Positions 36,104 through 47,290 of a DNA stretch of 64,000 bases are shown here, in pieces. The DNA comes from Sipunculus nudus (taxonomy: Eukaryota; Annelida; Sipuncula; Golfingiida; Sipunculidae): NCBI GenBank assembly GCA_026874595.1, contig CM049322.1, positions 43,958,840-44,022,839 on the forward strand, written 5' to 3'. A program made the position numbers and the translations under genes. The notes beneath the pieces were generated by a model, which made no database searches, was not told the origin of the DNA, and saw only the letters and a list, made by a program, of their open reading frames with translations. Positions within the stretch are counted from its first letter, which is position 1. Every line of letters begins with the position of its first letter.

Positions 36104-37558
36104 CTAATCTTCATCCATGTGGTCGTTTGATGAATTTGAAGAATTCTCCACAGATTCCTCCTCAGGTTCATCGTCTTCGGATTCATCATCTTCATCTTCA
36201 GTTTCCACATAGAATATTGAAGTAAGTTCGTTGTTCTCTTTGGTTTCGTCTTGTATTCTCCGTAATATCTCTTGTAGGTCGGCTCTCTTCCGGAAGAATT
36301 CTTTTTTTGTCCCATAGCTCATGCACAGTTGCCATCTTGCTCCTATTGTAGTCTCAACTATATCAAAGGCTGAACTGTTATATGACAGTCTGAGGAATGC
36401 TGCAATATTATAAAAAGTATCGTTGAGTTTCTCTCGGGTTTCCTCATCCCATCCATGCGACATGATGCAAGCGACGATCAGACTGAAGATCTGGTATGTT
36501 GTGTAGGTTTTCCTATTTGTCTCTGTGGAAATCTTGGCAGGTATTTTCTCTTTTTCTGTTTGTGTTTTCTTGGTTTTGGTCGATTTTTCCATAGGTTCCG
36601 TCGTGGTTGCCTTTGTTCTGGAGGTTATTGGTGCTGTTTGCGTCATCTTTGGCTTTTGTTTGATGGGTTGATCAGTCTGGATAGCCTTGGTATCCGTGGT
36701 TGTTTGTGACAGATCAACTTCCATCTCTTGGGTTGTAGGTTTTGTTCTGGATATGACTGGTGACTGAGTGGGCGTAGGTGGTCGATCAGTTGTACCATCT
36801 GTTGTATGGTTCAACATGGTGTCAGTTTTCAGGAGTTGTTTTCGTATCTGCCGGTAGACGGCGCACCCTTTATATGCACTCGCGTGGTTACCCTGGCAGT
36901 TATAACATCTGGGCTTGGCTTCAGTACAGTCTCTTGTCTGATGGTCGCTGCTGCCGCACTTGTAGCATCTATTGTTGTTTACGCAAGAGCGCGAGTGATG
37001 ACCCCATTCACTGCACTTGCCACAAAAGGGGACTTCAATGTTGTGGTATGGTTCCGTGGAGAAGTAGTTGAATGCCAGTTTTAATCCACTCCGCAACGCT
37101 TCATTGGACACGGCTGGGTCGGTGAAAATAATTTTCACCCTGTGTGTTGGTTGTTTAGTCGTAGAATTTTTCAGGCGTATAACTTGAGTGGCTGAGGGGT
37201 ATTCTTCTTGAATTGTTGTTAATAGGTCATTTTCTGTTGTTTCAGGTGAAATTCCCCCTACTACTATGGGGAATTCCTTGGCAGGCTGGGTACGGTTTCT
37301 TTTCTTCGGTCTGTGCGCTGTGGGCCGAATACTGTACACTTGTTTAAATTCCAGAGTAGATGTCCATTCTGTTTTGTTTCTAAGACGAGGTACATGTTGT
37401 TTCTCTATTGGATGTAGATACAACGAATTTCTCGTTCTAGTGGCCGCATCGAAACGTACGTCCGGGAACGTCTGACGCAAAAGTTTGTATAATACAAACT
37501 TGTTGTCTAACACTGTACGGTCTATCCCGTCTACGATGAGGCCCGTGGGGTTGTCCAT
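36104..37558 (-). CDS. Gag-like ORF1 protein (RRM-like x2, CCHC x3), family B
   Basis: Nucleic-acid-binding Gag of a non-LTR (LINE) element, of the kind encoded by ORF1 in the Jockey/I group, expected to package element RNA. 484 aa from MDNPTGLIVDGI; this start is preferred over an ATG 69 nt upstream because all families align from it. An N-terminal RRM-like region (about 4-65) and a second (about 96-180, FPIVVGGISPETTENDLL) are followed by knuckles CGKCSEWGHHSRSC, CYKCGSSDHQTRDC and CYNCQGNHASAYKGC. The linker carries KAIQTD, KMTQTA and KKTQTE with 13-residue phasing. A helical domain (TYQIFSLIVACIMSHGWDEE...) and an acidic tail (EDEDDESEDDEPEEE) end the protein. There is no RT or endonuclease downstream. 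The ORF is intact, so recent activity or selection is likely. Confidence 0.88.
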   Translation of the reverse strand: MDNPTGLIVDGIDRTVLDNKFVLYKLLRQTFPDVRFDAATRTRNSLYLHPIEKQHVPRLRNKTEWTSTLEFKQVYSIRPTAHRPKKRNRTQPAKEFPIVVGGISPETTENDLLTTIQEEYPSATQVIRLKNSTTKQPTHRVKIIFTDPAVSNEALRSGLKLAFNYFSTEPYHNIEVPFCGKCSEWGHHSRSCVNNNRCYKCGSSDHQTRDCTEAKPRCYNCQGNHASAYKGCAVYRQIRKQLLKTDTMLNHTTDGTTDRPPTPTQSPVISRTKPTTQEMEVDLSQTTTDTKAIQTDQPIKQKPKMTQTAPITSRTKATTTEPMEKSTKTKKTQTEKEKIPAKISTETNRKTYTTYQIFSLIVACIMSHGWDEETREKLNDTFYNIAAFLRLSYNSSAFDIVETTIGARWQLCMSYGTKKEFFRKRADLQEILRRIQDETKENNELTSIFYVETEDEDDESEDDEPEEESVENSSNSSNDHMDED

Positions 37559-37710
37559 ATTGAAGCAACACTCACACGGGCAAGGCGAAAGCTGCAGCGA
37601 GGCTGTATTTCTCTGTCGTAAAAACACGTCTACTATGTAGGAACGCTAACACGACTGTAATTTTGGGGGTGAAATTGATACTAGTTACTAGATCTTGTAT
37701 TTTCGTTCTT

Positions 37711-37760
37711 CAGACATGCACAGTTGAGGGAAACTTAGTTTCCCGCCCTGGCTGTCTCCT
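37711..37760 (-). other. 3' UTR hairpin motif, family C variant
   Basis: Stem GGGAAAC-TTA-GTTTCCC (37,728-37,744) in the frame CAGACATGCACAGTTGA...CGCCCTGGCTGTCTCCTA. The stem sequence is unrelated to family A but has the same length and loop size. Confidence 0.85.
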
Positions 37761-37939
37761 AAACGTGGAATTTGTATAGATCTTGAAATTTCAAAATCTC
37801 CACTTTTCCAGATCGAAAATATTAAGACGAAAGAATTTCCGTTCGCAGAAGCTTGATAAACGAAGTATGCCGTGTGATGACCACTGTATTGTTTTACAAT
37901 CTTGACTCGGAGTTTCCTATTTAACTTCTATTTAGTAGA

Positions 37940-39490
37940 TTATTCAGGTACCATCCTCTGTTTCTTCCTGGGTTGAATCGGAGATTTTTCAGGTGTAGAC
38001 GGATCAATCAGCATATGTAGCGGAATTCTGTTTACATCCGAGCTCTCCACATAATTTGCGACTCTGTAGTATTCTTTATGTATAAAGTCTATGAAGCCTG
38101 ATGACGATTCATGGTCTTCACATTGAAGAGCATCAAGAGCGGCCTGTTCAACTATATGTGCATGTATCCACCTTCTGAAATGTTCTGTAAAGTCTGTTAA
38201 CTCTTGACATGTGAGTTTTAATTTAAACACTTGTTCCAGGTGGAATGTGGTTTTTCAAATATTCCTGGAGAGCACTACTGTTTGACTGTAATGTTATTGT
38301 TGCTATGGACAACAATAAGTATGTGTATGATTGTATATGATCATCAAAGAGTAGATATTCCAAATGTTCAGTTGGCCGGGGTCCTGTCTGCGTCTTACTT
38401 GAAGTAGTTTGAGTCTTTGGTGTAGGATGAGTTTGCGTCTCAGCAGAATTTGATTTTATTTTAATAGTTTGTGTAGTTTTCATCCGGGTTGTTTTCCGGG
38501 GGGTGGTCTTTGTAGTTGGTTCAGTCTGGATTGTCTTGTTTTTTGCCTTGGTGGTAGCTTGCACCTCCCTTGTAGTAGTTGTTGGATTTTCTGTTTGCAT
38601 AATAGTAGTAGTCACCGACGCTGTATTGTTGTCTAGCATAACGTCTGTTTGCGTGGCCACTTCTGATAATGTATCAGTTATGTCCATTTTATTGTCTTGT
38701 GTTGGCATATCAGACGAGGGGAGCGTATTTGTTTTCATCAAATCTGTACTGTAGGTAGCTTGCATGAATTGTTTTTTTTTTGCCTGTAGATGGCGCAACC
38801 TCTGTATGAGCTAGCATGGTTTTCCCCGCATCCTCTACATCTCCTGGTATCAGCAACACAGTCTTTTGTTTGGTGGTTTTCTTCTCCACACCTGTAGCAC
38901 ACTCTATTGTTTTTGCATTGGCGAGGTCCGTGTCCCCATTGTGAGCAGCGCCCACAAAAGGGGATGGTCACGCATCGATACTCTTCGGCTTTGTATTTGT
39001 GGTATGCGAGGACAATACCGTTTTGTAGCAAGTTGGTCACTGTAGTCGGCTCGGTACAGATCAATTTAACTTTGTGTGTGGGCTGTCCATTGGCTGCACT
39101 GCGAAGTCTCACAACTTGATTGACTGTCGGATATTGTTGTTGTATAAGTAGTAATATTTCCTGGTCATCGAGGTTTGTAGGAATACTCTTCAGCACGACA
39201 GAATATTCCTTTGGGTTTTGTCTGATCGGTCGTTTTCGTTGGCGATGTTTTGTGGGTCGAATGTTATACACATCCCTGAAGTCAGGTATCCTGGTCCATT
39301 CTTGCAGGTTTTTCAGTCTACTGACGTGATGTTGTTGTACAGGATGGACATATAAGTCCATTCTGGTCTTGACTGCCGTATCTATGTTCACATCCGGAAA
39401 GGCTTGTTTTAAAAGCCTATACACCATGAAACGGTTGTTTAGTACTGTATCCGGTATCCCGGAAATAAGCAATCCTGTATCACTAGCCAT
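37940..39490 (-). pseudogene. Gag-like ORF1, family C, two frame changes
   Basis: Starts at MASDTGLLISGI (39,490) and encodes the two RRM-like regions and the knuckles CGRCSQWGHGPRQC, CYRCGEENHQTKDC and CRGCGENHASSYRGC. At an A10 run (plus-strand T10 at 38,772-38,781), in the segment that reads RKQLL in other families, the frame is lost. The protein continues in another frame (38,798-38,223) that carries the TQT linker with about seven TQT-type motifs. A second frame change near 38,225-38,232 leads into the last C-terminal block, ending RKKQRMVPE at 37,940. Either two indels in a dead copy, assembly error at the homopolymer, or (less likely) programmed slippage at the first site. Lacks the acidic tail of families B and D. 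Confidence 0.8.
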
Positions 39491-39592
39491 ACTGCTAGTG
39501 ATAGAAGGTAACACTGTTCACAAAAGTGGAGAAATACGCTTTCGTTGTTGTCACGAGGACGGTCCACGAACGTGTGTGTGAAATTGATACGG

Positions 39593-41061
39593 ACTAGACT
39601 AGACTAGAACTAGTATTTTGAGTCACTAGACAGACACGGTTGAGGTGGTCTGGGACCACCGCCCCGGCCTGTCTCTTTAGACTATAATTTTGATGCCGAA
39701 AATTGCCACACAAGCCAAGCCAAGGAGCCGCGAAGAGCCACCAGCAGGCACCCGCACCGGTGACCGTGAAAGCTACATCATCCACACCCACAAAGCCCCG
39801 AGCGGGCCACTCACCGCACGGATACCAGCAGCAAAGCTGCTGCCCCCACGAACCCGGTCGCGAGCGACATCCCCGAGCAGAATGCGCACCACAACAGAGA
39901 GACCCCAACACGAGCAGGGAAACCCAGACCGCCGCCAGAACAACTCCTACCGCGAAGAGCCGGACTTCCTGTGACTTGGATCGGGCAGGCTGTCTTGGCT
40001 TGGTCTTCGGCTGGTCCCCGAGCAGTGGGCCTAAAGTTGTCTGTTTGCCCACTGTCAGGGATTCTTGGCTTGTCTTGCTAGTCTTGACTTGGGTTCCGGC
40101 TGTCGGGGTGGTCTTGTCTTCTCTTGGCTTGTCCTAGGGCTACCAGTCTTGACTTGTCTTGAGGCTTGGTCTTGGGTCTTGTGGCAGGCAGCGGACCTAA
40201 AGTTGTCTGTCTGTCCGCTGCCAGGTCGATCAGTGATTGATTAGTCCTAACTAGGACTGTTGGGGGGGGGGGGGGGTAGTCCTAAAAAGGACTGTTGGGG
40301 GGTCTTGTCTGGTCTGTCTGGAGCTGTCCCGGTGTAGGTCTGGGTAGTCGTCATGGAAGTTGCTGTCAGTGGGCGGATGGGGTGTGCGCTCGTCTGGGTG
40401 CCCTCTAATCTTCCGCTGGTGGTGTAGGGGGGCTGCCGCTGGACTTGCGCGTCGGTGTCGGATGCTGCTGTTGGTGGTTGTCAGGGGTAGTAGTTGTCCG
40501 TGGTGGGGGGGGGGGGGGGGCGTAGGTTTCTTTATAATTTTATAAGTATCACATGGGATTTTTTAAGAAAATACCTCATGATCATTTACCCTTATATTGG
40601 CCTAAATGAGATATCTATATGAGATATCTTTATAGTTAGAAATCTAGCCGGCCGGTGGAGCTCTCAGTTTGTACTTTTATATTTAAGTATCACATAGATA
40701 TCTTTAAGAGATATTTATGATCATGTACTTTTATAGGAAATACTTATAAGAAGTATTTTTATATAAGTGCAGACTGAGAGAAAAGGGGGCGGGGGTAGTT
40801 GAGGCTAGTGGCGGCATCAGTTTCCATCCACTTGCTAGTGGCCGGCTTCAGTTTCCATGCCACTGGTCTGCCGGAGATGCTGTAAATTACTAATAAAATC
40901 TATAATTATATCTTATATATGAGCGTCGGATAACCAGATATTGCGTCGATATTGTGAAAAATACAAAAACAAAAGGGTGAAAAACCGGTAAAAGTCATAA
41001 AAAACGTGGGTTAGTGTGCATGAAAAAATGATGAGTGAGGTGGTGTATTTACATGAATTGT

Positions 41062-41092
<31 letters not shown>

Positions 41093-42529
41093 GTTAAAAG
41101 TTAATGGTGTATAAAACAGCATGGTGCATTTTTTTTACATGGGTTTAGTATGGTTCTATTCTAATTGGGGGTGTATTAGTATTGGTTAGTGGAGCGGTGT
41201 TGTGTCGGTGAATATGTATTTCTCAGAGTTGTGTCTTGTTTTAATCTCCGACAATAATAGTGTCCCGGTTTGGGCACTTTGCCTTCGATTTATGTTATTT
41301 TTGTTCTTTAATAAAATATTGTGTATTGCTGAGAATTAATTGTACTGTGTTCCTTGTAGTTTCTGCTTTTATTTTGTTTGGTTTTTATTTTGTGGAAAGG
41401 TAAAACGCGTCTCGACCGAGCCTGCGAATTACTCATCCCATATCTGGTGACGTAAGGTGTGTTGTTTAATTGGAGATGTTATGAATAAATCTCAGACAAT
41501 AGTAGTGACCCGGTTTGGGCACTTTGTCTTTGATTTATGTTATTATTGTACTTTATTAAAATATTGTGTATTACTGAGTATTAGTTGTTCTATGTTCCTT
41601 GTAGTTTCTGCTTTTATTTTGTTTGGTTTTTATTTTTGTGGAAAGGTAAAACGCGTCTCGACCGAGCCTGCGAATTACTCATCCCATATCTGGTGACGTT
41701 TGGTGTGTTGTTTTAATTGAAGATGTAATGAATAGATCTCAGACAATAGTAGTGACCCGGTTTGGGCACTTTGTCTTTGATTTATGTTGTTGTGGATTTT
41801 AATAAAGTTTTAGCTTAATATAAGGATGTTGTTTTGTTGTTTTTAAGGTGTTTGGGAGGTTGTATTTTACTAGACTGGTAAGTGATTGTTTTTGGGCGGG
41901 GGCGGTTTGCGCTCTTTTATGTGCTCTCTAATTTTTGTGTTTGTTCTGGGAGGGGGGGGGGACGAGTGTAGTGAGGTTTGTTTTCTGTAGGAGTTTTTTT
42001 TATTGTGTTTTTTGTTCGTGTGTGGTTTATCTTTGTTGTCATGTTGGGGCGAGTGCTTTATTTTATTTTTGGGTGTGGGTTTTATTATCGTTTTGTTAGG
42101 AAATGGGTGGTTTTTGTGGTTTATTTTTGTTGTTATGTTGTTTGGGAGTCGGTTTGGTCGGGGGGCGGGGCTGATATGTTAATTAGGGGATGCCAGCTGC
42201 AGGGGAGTACAGGTATTGTGTTCCTATGCAGCTAGAATCCGATGATTAATTGATGGTCGGGGTGTTTTTTCTATTTTTCTAGGCCTAATATTTTTTAGGG
42301 ATATTTATTTATTTTCGTCAAAATTTCGTAGGGTTTTAGTATGGATAGAGTTTTTTGGGTTCCGTAAATTTCGAGTTTCTATTATTATTTCAAGTATGTT
42401 TATTTCTTTCCTAAATTTTGTACGGGCCGTAGTTTGATGAAAAGTTTGTATGAAAGGATGGGGCGTATTTGGGGGTCGTGGGTCATTGAAAGTAGGTCGC
42501 GGCCCCGACCTAGTGCCATGGCTTGACCT
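39593..42529 (-). mobile_element. Array element E5: family A, 2.94 kb
   Basis: Same body as E2 with a single 5' repeat (hairpin 42,195-42,233). The 5' end lies just after AGTGCCATGGCTTGACCT, and the 3' tail is (CTAGA)3 at 39,593-39,613. A 152-codon frame on the minus strand over the 3' GC-rich part is not kept in E6 or E7 and is not called. Three internal repeats of about 245 bp (CCCGGTTTGGGCACTTTG) lie between 41,243 and 41,770. Confidence 0.85.
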
Positions 42530-45419
42530 ACTAGACTAGACTAGAACTAGTATTTTGAGTCACTAGACAGACACGGTTGAGGTGGTCTGGGACCACCGCC
42601 CCGGCCTGTCTCTTTAAACTATAATTTTGATGCCGAAAATTGCCACACAAGCCAAGCCAAGGAGCCGCGAAGAGCCACCAGCACGCACCCGCACCGGTGA
42701 CCGTAAAAGCTACATCATCCACACCCACAGAGCCCCGAGCGGGCCACTCACCGCACGGATATCAGCAGCAAAGCCGCTGCCCCCACGAGCCCGGTCGCGA
42801 GCGACATCCCCGAGCAGAATGCGCACCACAACAGAGAGACCCCAACACAAGCAGGGAAACCCAGATCGCCGCCAGAACAACTCCCACCGCGAAGAGCCGG
42901 ACTTCCTGTGACTTGGATCGGGCAGGCTGTCTTGGCTTGGTCTTCGGCTGGTCCCCGAGCAGTGGGCCTAAAGTTGTCTGTTTGCCCACTGTCAGGGATT
43001 CTTGGCTTGTCTTGCTAGTCTTGACTTGGGTTCCGGTTGTCGGGGTTGTCTTGTCTTCTCTTGGCTTGTTCCAGGGCTACCAGTCTTGACTTGTCTTGAG
43101 GCTTGGTCTTGGGTCTTGAGGTCTTGGTCTTGTGGCAGGCAGCGGACCTAAAGTTGTCTGTCTGTCCGCTGCCAGGTCGATGTGTGATTGATTAGTCCTG
43201 AATAGGACTGTTGGGGGATTAGTCCTAAAAAGGACTGTTGGGGGGGTCTTGTCTGGTCTGTCTGGAGCTGTCCCGGTGTAGGTCTGGGTAGTCGTCTTGG
43301 AAGTTGCTGTCAGTGGGCGGATGGGGTGTGCGCTCGTCTGGGTGCCCTCTAATCTTCCGTTGGTGGTGTGGGGGGGCTGCCGCTGGACTTGCGCGTCGGT
43401 GTCGGATACTGCTGTTGGTGGTTGTCAGGGGTAGTAGTTGTCCGTGGTGGGGGTGTGGGGGGGGGGGGGGGGCGTAGATTTCTTTATAAATTTTATGAGT
43501 ATCACATGGGATTTTTTAAGAAAATGCCTCATGATCATTTACCCTTATATTGGCCTAAAGGAGATATCTATAGGAGATATCTTTATAGTTAGAAATCTGG
43601 CCGGCCGGTGGACTCTCAGTTTGTACTTTTATATTAAGTATCACATAAATATCTTTAAGAGATATTTATGATCATGTACTTTTATAGGAAATACTTATAA
43701 GAGGTATTTTTATATAAGCGCAGACTGAGAGAGAAGGGGGCGGGGGTAGTTGAGGCTAGTGGCGGCATCAGTTTCCATCCACTAGCTAGTGGCCGGCTTC
43801 AGTTTCCATGCCACTGGTCTGCCGGAGATGCTGTAAATTACTAATAAAATCTATAATTATATCTTATATATGAGCGTCGGATAACCAGATATTGCGTCGA
43901 TATTGTGAAAAATACAAAAACAAAAGGGTGAAAAACCGGTATTATTCATAAAAAACGTGGGTTAGTGTGCATGAAAAAATGATGAGTGAGGTGGTGTATT
44001 TACATGAATTGTGCTCTTTTTTTTTTTTTTTTTTTTTTTGTTAAAAGTTATTGGTGTATAAAACAGCATGGTGCATTTTTTGTACATGGGTTTAGTATGG
44101 CTCTATTCTAATTGGGGGTGTATTAGTATTGGTTAGTGGAGCGGTGTTGTGTCGGTGAATATGTATTTCCCAGAGTTGTGTTTTGTTTTAATCTCCGGCA
44201 ATAATAGTGTCCCGGTTTGGGCACTTTGCCTTCGATTTATGTTATTTTTGTTCTTTAATAAAATATTGTGTATTGCTGAGTATTAATTGTTCTGTGTTCC
44301 TTGTAGTTTTTGCTTTTATTTTGTTTGGTTTTTATTTTGTGGAAAGGTAAAACGCGTCTCGACCGAGCCTGCGAATTACTCATCCCATATCTGGTGTCGT
44401 TAGGTGTGTTGTTTAATTGTAGATGTTATGAATAAATCTCAGACAATAGTAGTGACCCGGTTTGGGCACTTTGTCTTTGATTTATGTTATTATTGTTCTT
44501 TATTAAAATAATGTGTATTACTGAGTATTAGTTGTTCTATGTTCCTTGTAGTTTCTGCTTTTATTTTGTTTGGTTTTTATTTTTGTGGAAAGGTAAAACG
44601 CGTCTCGACCGAGCCTGCGAATTACTCATCCCATATCTGGTGACGTTATGTGTGTTGTTTAATTTAAGATGTAATGAATAAATCTCAGACAATAGTAGTG
44701 ACCCGGTTTGGGCACTTTGTCTTTGATCTATGTTGTTTTGGGTTTTAATAAAGTTTTAGCTTAATATAAGGATGTTGTTTTGTTGTTTTTAAGGTGTTTG
44801 GGAGGTTGTATTTTACTAGACTGGTAAATGATTGTTTTTGGGCGGGGGCGGTTTGCGCTCTTTTATGTGCTCTCTAATTTTTGTGTTTGTTCAGGGAGGG
44901 GGGGGGGGGGGACGAGTGTAGTGAGGTTTGTTTTCTGTGAGAGTTCCTTTATTGTGTTTTTTGTTCGTGTGTGGTTTATCTTTGTTGTCATGTCGGGGCG
45001 AGTGCTTTTTTTTTATTTTTGAGTGTGGGTTTTATTATCGTTTTGTTAGGAAATGGGTGGTTTTTGTGGTTTATTGCTTGCCGGAAATCTTCGATTTCGG
45101 CAAGCATATTGCTCAGTTGCATATGTCTGTTTGTTGCTTGCCGGAAATCTTCGATTTCGGCAAGTTGGTTGGTCAGTTGCGTATGTCCATTTGTTTGTTT
45201 TTTTGTTTATTTGTTTTTTTTGTGTGTTTGTCTGCGCTCTCCTGGCCACAATTTTGCAGCAATCGACATGACCCTTACAGGGTTGATTGACAACCGAACA
45301 CCCTGGAACCCTATTGTTTTTGGTCAACATTGCTCCAAGGTCAAGGGTCAAGGTCACGACAGGTGTGGTTAACGGTTTTTGCACTATAACTTCGCCATAA
45401 ATAGGCTTATCCACTTCTG

Positions 45420-47290
45420 CAATAGCTCATTTTTTTCGTCATCACCTGGCCTTTCTTTTGATATGTAGCTTACTTAAATTTGCCGTTACCATGGTTACAT
45501 TTTTTGGGCAAAAATCATGGGAATTGGAAATAACACGACCATTTTTTTGTAACTTTGTCAGTTTTTAAGCTAGGCAGATCTAGTTTCCGGCATTTTGTTC
45601 CACATGACCAGCTTGACACAACAGAACTGAAAGTCACGCCAAATCTCGCGCCATATCTCGTCAAACGAGAAAAAACGAGACTTCGCGGAAATGCTTATAA
45701 CTCGGCGACTTTTACAGCTAGACAGGTCTGGTTTTCGGCATTTCGTTCCACCAAACAAGCTTGACACGACAGAGCTGCAAGACAGGCCAAATATCGCACC
45801 GTATCTCGTCAAACGAGAAAACACGGGATTTCACGGAAATGCTTATAACTGGCCCAGTTTTACAGCTAGACACGTCTGGTTTTCGGCATTTAGTTCGACT
45901 AGACCAGCTTGATACGACAGATATGCAAGTGCCGTTACCATGGTTACATTTTTTGGGCAAAAATCATGGAAATTGGAAATAACACGACCATTTTTTGTAA
46001 CTTTGTCAGTTTTTAAGCTAGGCAGATCTAGTTTTCGGCATTTTGTTCCACATGACCAGCTTGACACGACAGAACTGAAAGTCACGCCAAATCTCGCGCC
46101 ATATCTCGTCAAACGAGAAAAAACGAGACTTCGCGGAAATGCTTATAACTCGGCGACTTTAACAGCTAGACAGGTCTGGTTTTCGGCATTTCGTTCCACC
46201 AAACAAGCTTGACACGACAGAGCTGCAAGACAGGCCAAATCTCGCACCGTATCTCGTCAAACGAGAAAACAGGGGATTTCACGGAAATGCTTATAACTGG
46301 CCCAGTTTTACAGCTAGACACGTCTGGTTTTCGGCAATTAGTTCCACTAGACCAGCTTGACACGACAGATATGCAAGTCTGGCAAAATCTCGCACCGTAT
46401 CTCGTCAAACGAGAAAACACGAAATTTCACGGAAATGCTTATAACTCGGCCAGTTTTACAGCTAGACAGGTCTGGTTTCCGGCATTTCCTTCCACATGAC
46501 CAGCTTGACACGATAGATGTGCTAGTCAGGCCAAATCTCGCACCCTATATCGTCAAACGAGAAAACACGAGATTTCACGGAAATGTTTATAACTCGGCGA
46601 GTTTTACAGCAAGACAGGTCTAGTTTTCGGCATTAATTAACATTTGGACGGCTTGACATGACAAACCTGCAAGACTGGCCAAATCTCGCACCATATCTCG
46701 TCAAACGATAAAAAAGGAGATTTCACAGAAATGCTAATAACTCGGCGACTTTTACAGCTAGACAGATGTAGTTTTCGCCATTTCATAACATTTAGAGAGT
46801 TTGATATGACAAATCTACAAGACTGGCCAAATCCTGCACCATATCTCGTCAAATGAGAAAACACGAGAGTACACGGAAATGCTTATAACTCGGCGACTTT
46901 CACAGCTAGACGGATCTAGTTTTCGCCATTTCGTAACGTTTGGCCGTCTTGACATAATAAAACTGCCCCGTCTTGCCAAATCTCGTACTATATCTCGTCA
47001 AGTGAGAAAAAAACATGATTTCACGTAAATGCTGATAAGACGGCGACTTTTGCAGCTAGACAGGTCTAGTTTCCGGCATTTTGTAATATTTGACAAACCT
47101 GACATGACAAAACTGGAAATCTCGCCAAAGCTCGCACCATTTCCCGTCAAACGAGAAAACACGAGATTTCATGCAAATGCTTATAACTCAGCGGCTTTTA
47201 TAGCTAGACAGGTCTGGTTTTCGGCATTTCATATCATTTGGCCAGCTTGACATGACAAACCTGAAAACGTCTCACTGCTTCTTGTCAAAC
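45420..47290. repeat. About twelve units of a 148-bp satellite inside the Helentron-type element
   Basis: Units are marked by TCTCGT-CAA-ACGAGA hairpins at about 45,655, 45,805, 46,105, 46,253, 46,400, 46,548, 46,695, 46,845, 46,995 and 47,143. A three-unit block of about 446 bp (45,486 on) is itself repeated from 45,932. More diverged units with the same hairpin continue at 48,242, 48,700, 48,849 and 49,000 in the second half of the element. Frames through the array are not conserved in any coding sense. Confidence 0.8.

Larger units (their letters stand above)
35830..37670 (-). mobile_element. Array element E3: gag-only retroelement, family B
   Basis: The 5' terminal ACCCCCAAAATTACAGTC abuts the next element at 37,670. 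A leader of about 100 nt, the gag gene (37,558-36,104), a 3' UTR of about 200 nt with hairpin at 35,874-35,890, and a CTAGACTAGAT tail follow. No second ORF. 1.84 kb in all. Confidence 0.85.
37671..39592 (-). mobile_element. Array element E4: gag-only retroelement, family C, damaged
   Basis: Carries the frameshifted gag at 39,490-37,940 and a 3' UTR with TTCGCAGAAGCTTG...GTATGCC and the hairpin at 37,728-37,744. Its tail is TACTAGTTACTAGATC. Its 5' end (GTGTGTGAAATTGATACGG on plus) lacks the TTTTGGGGG block of full-length copies. Confidence 0.8.

Noticed and set aside
36455-37475. Plus-strand cysteine-rich frames opposite the gag genes
   Set aside because: They are complements of the CCHC region and of Thr/Gln-rich codons. 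The minus frame carries the conserved domains.
45555-46623. Repeated plus- and minus-strand frames across the 148-bp satellite
   Set aside because: The unit length is not a multiple of three and units shift frame. Similarity between frames reflects the DNA repeat.
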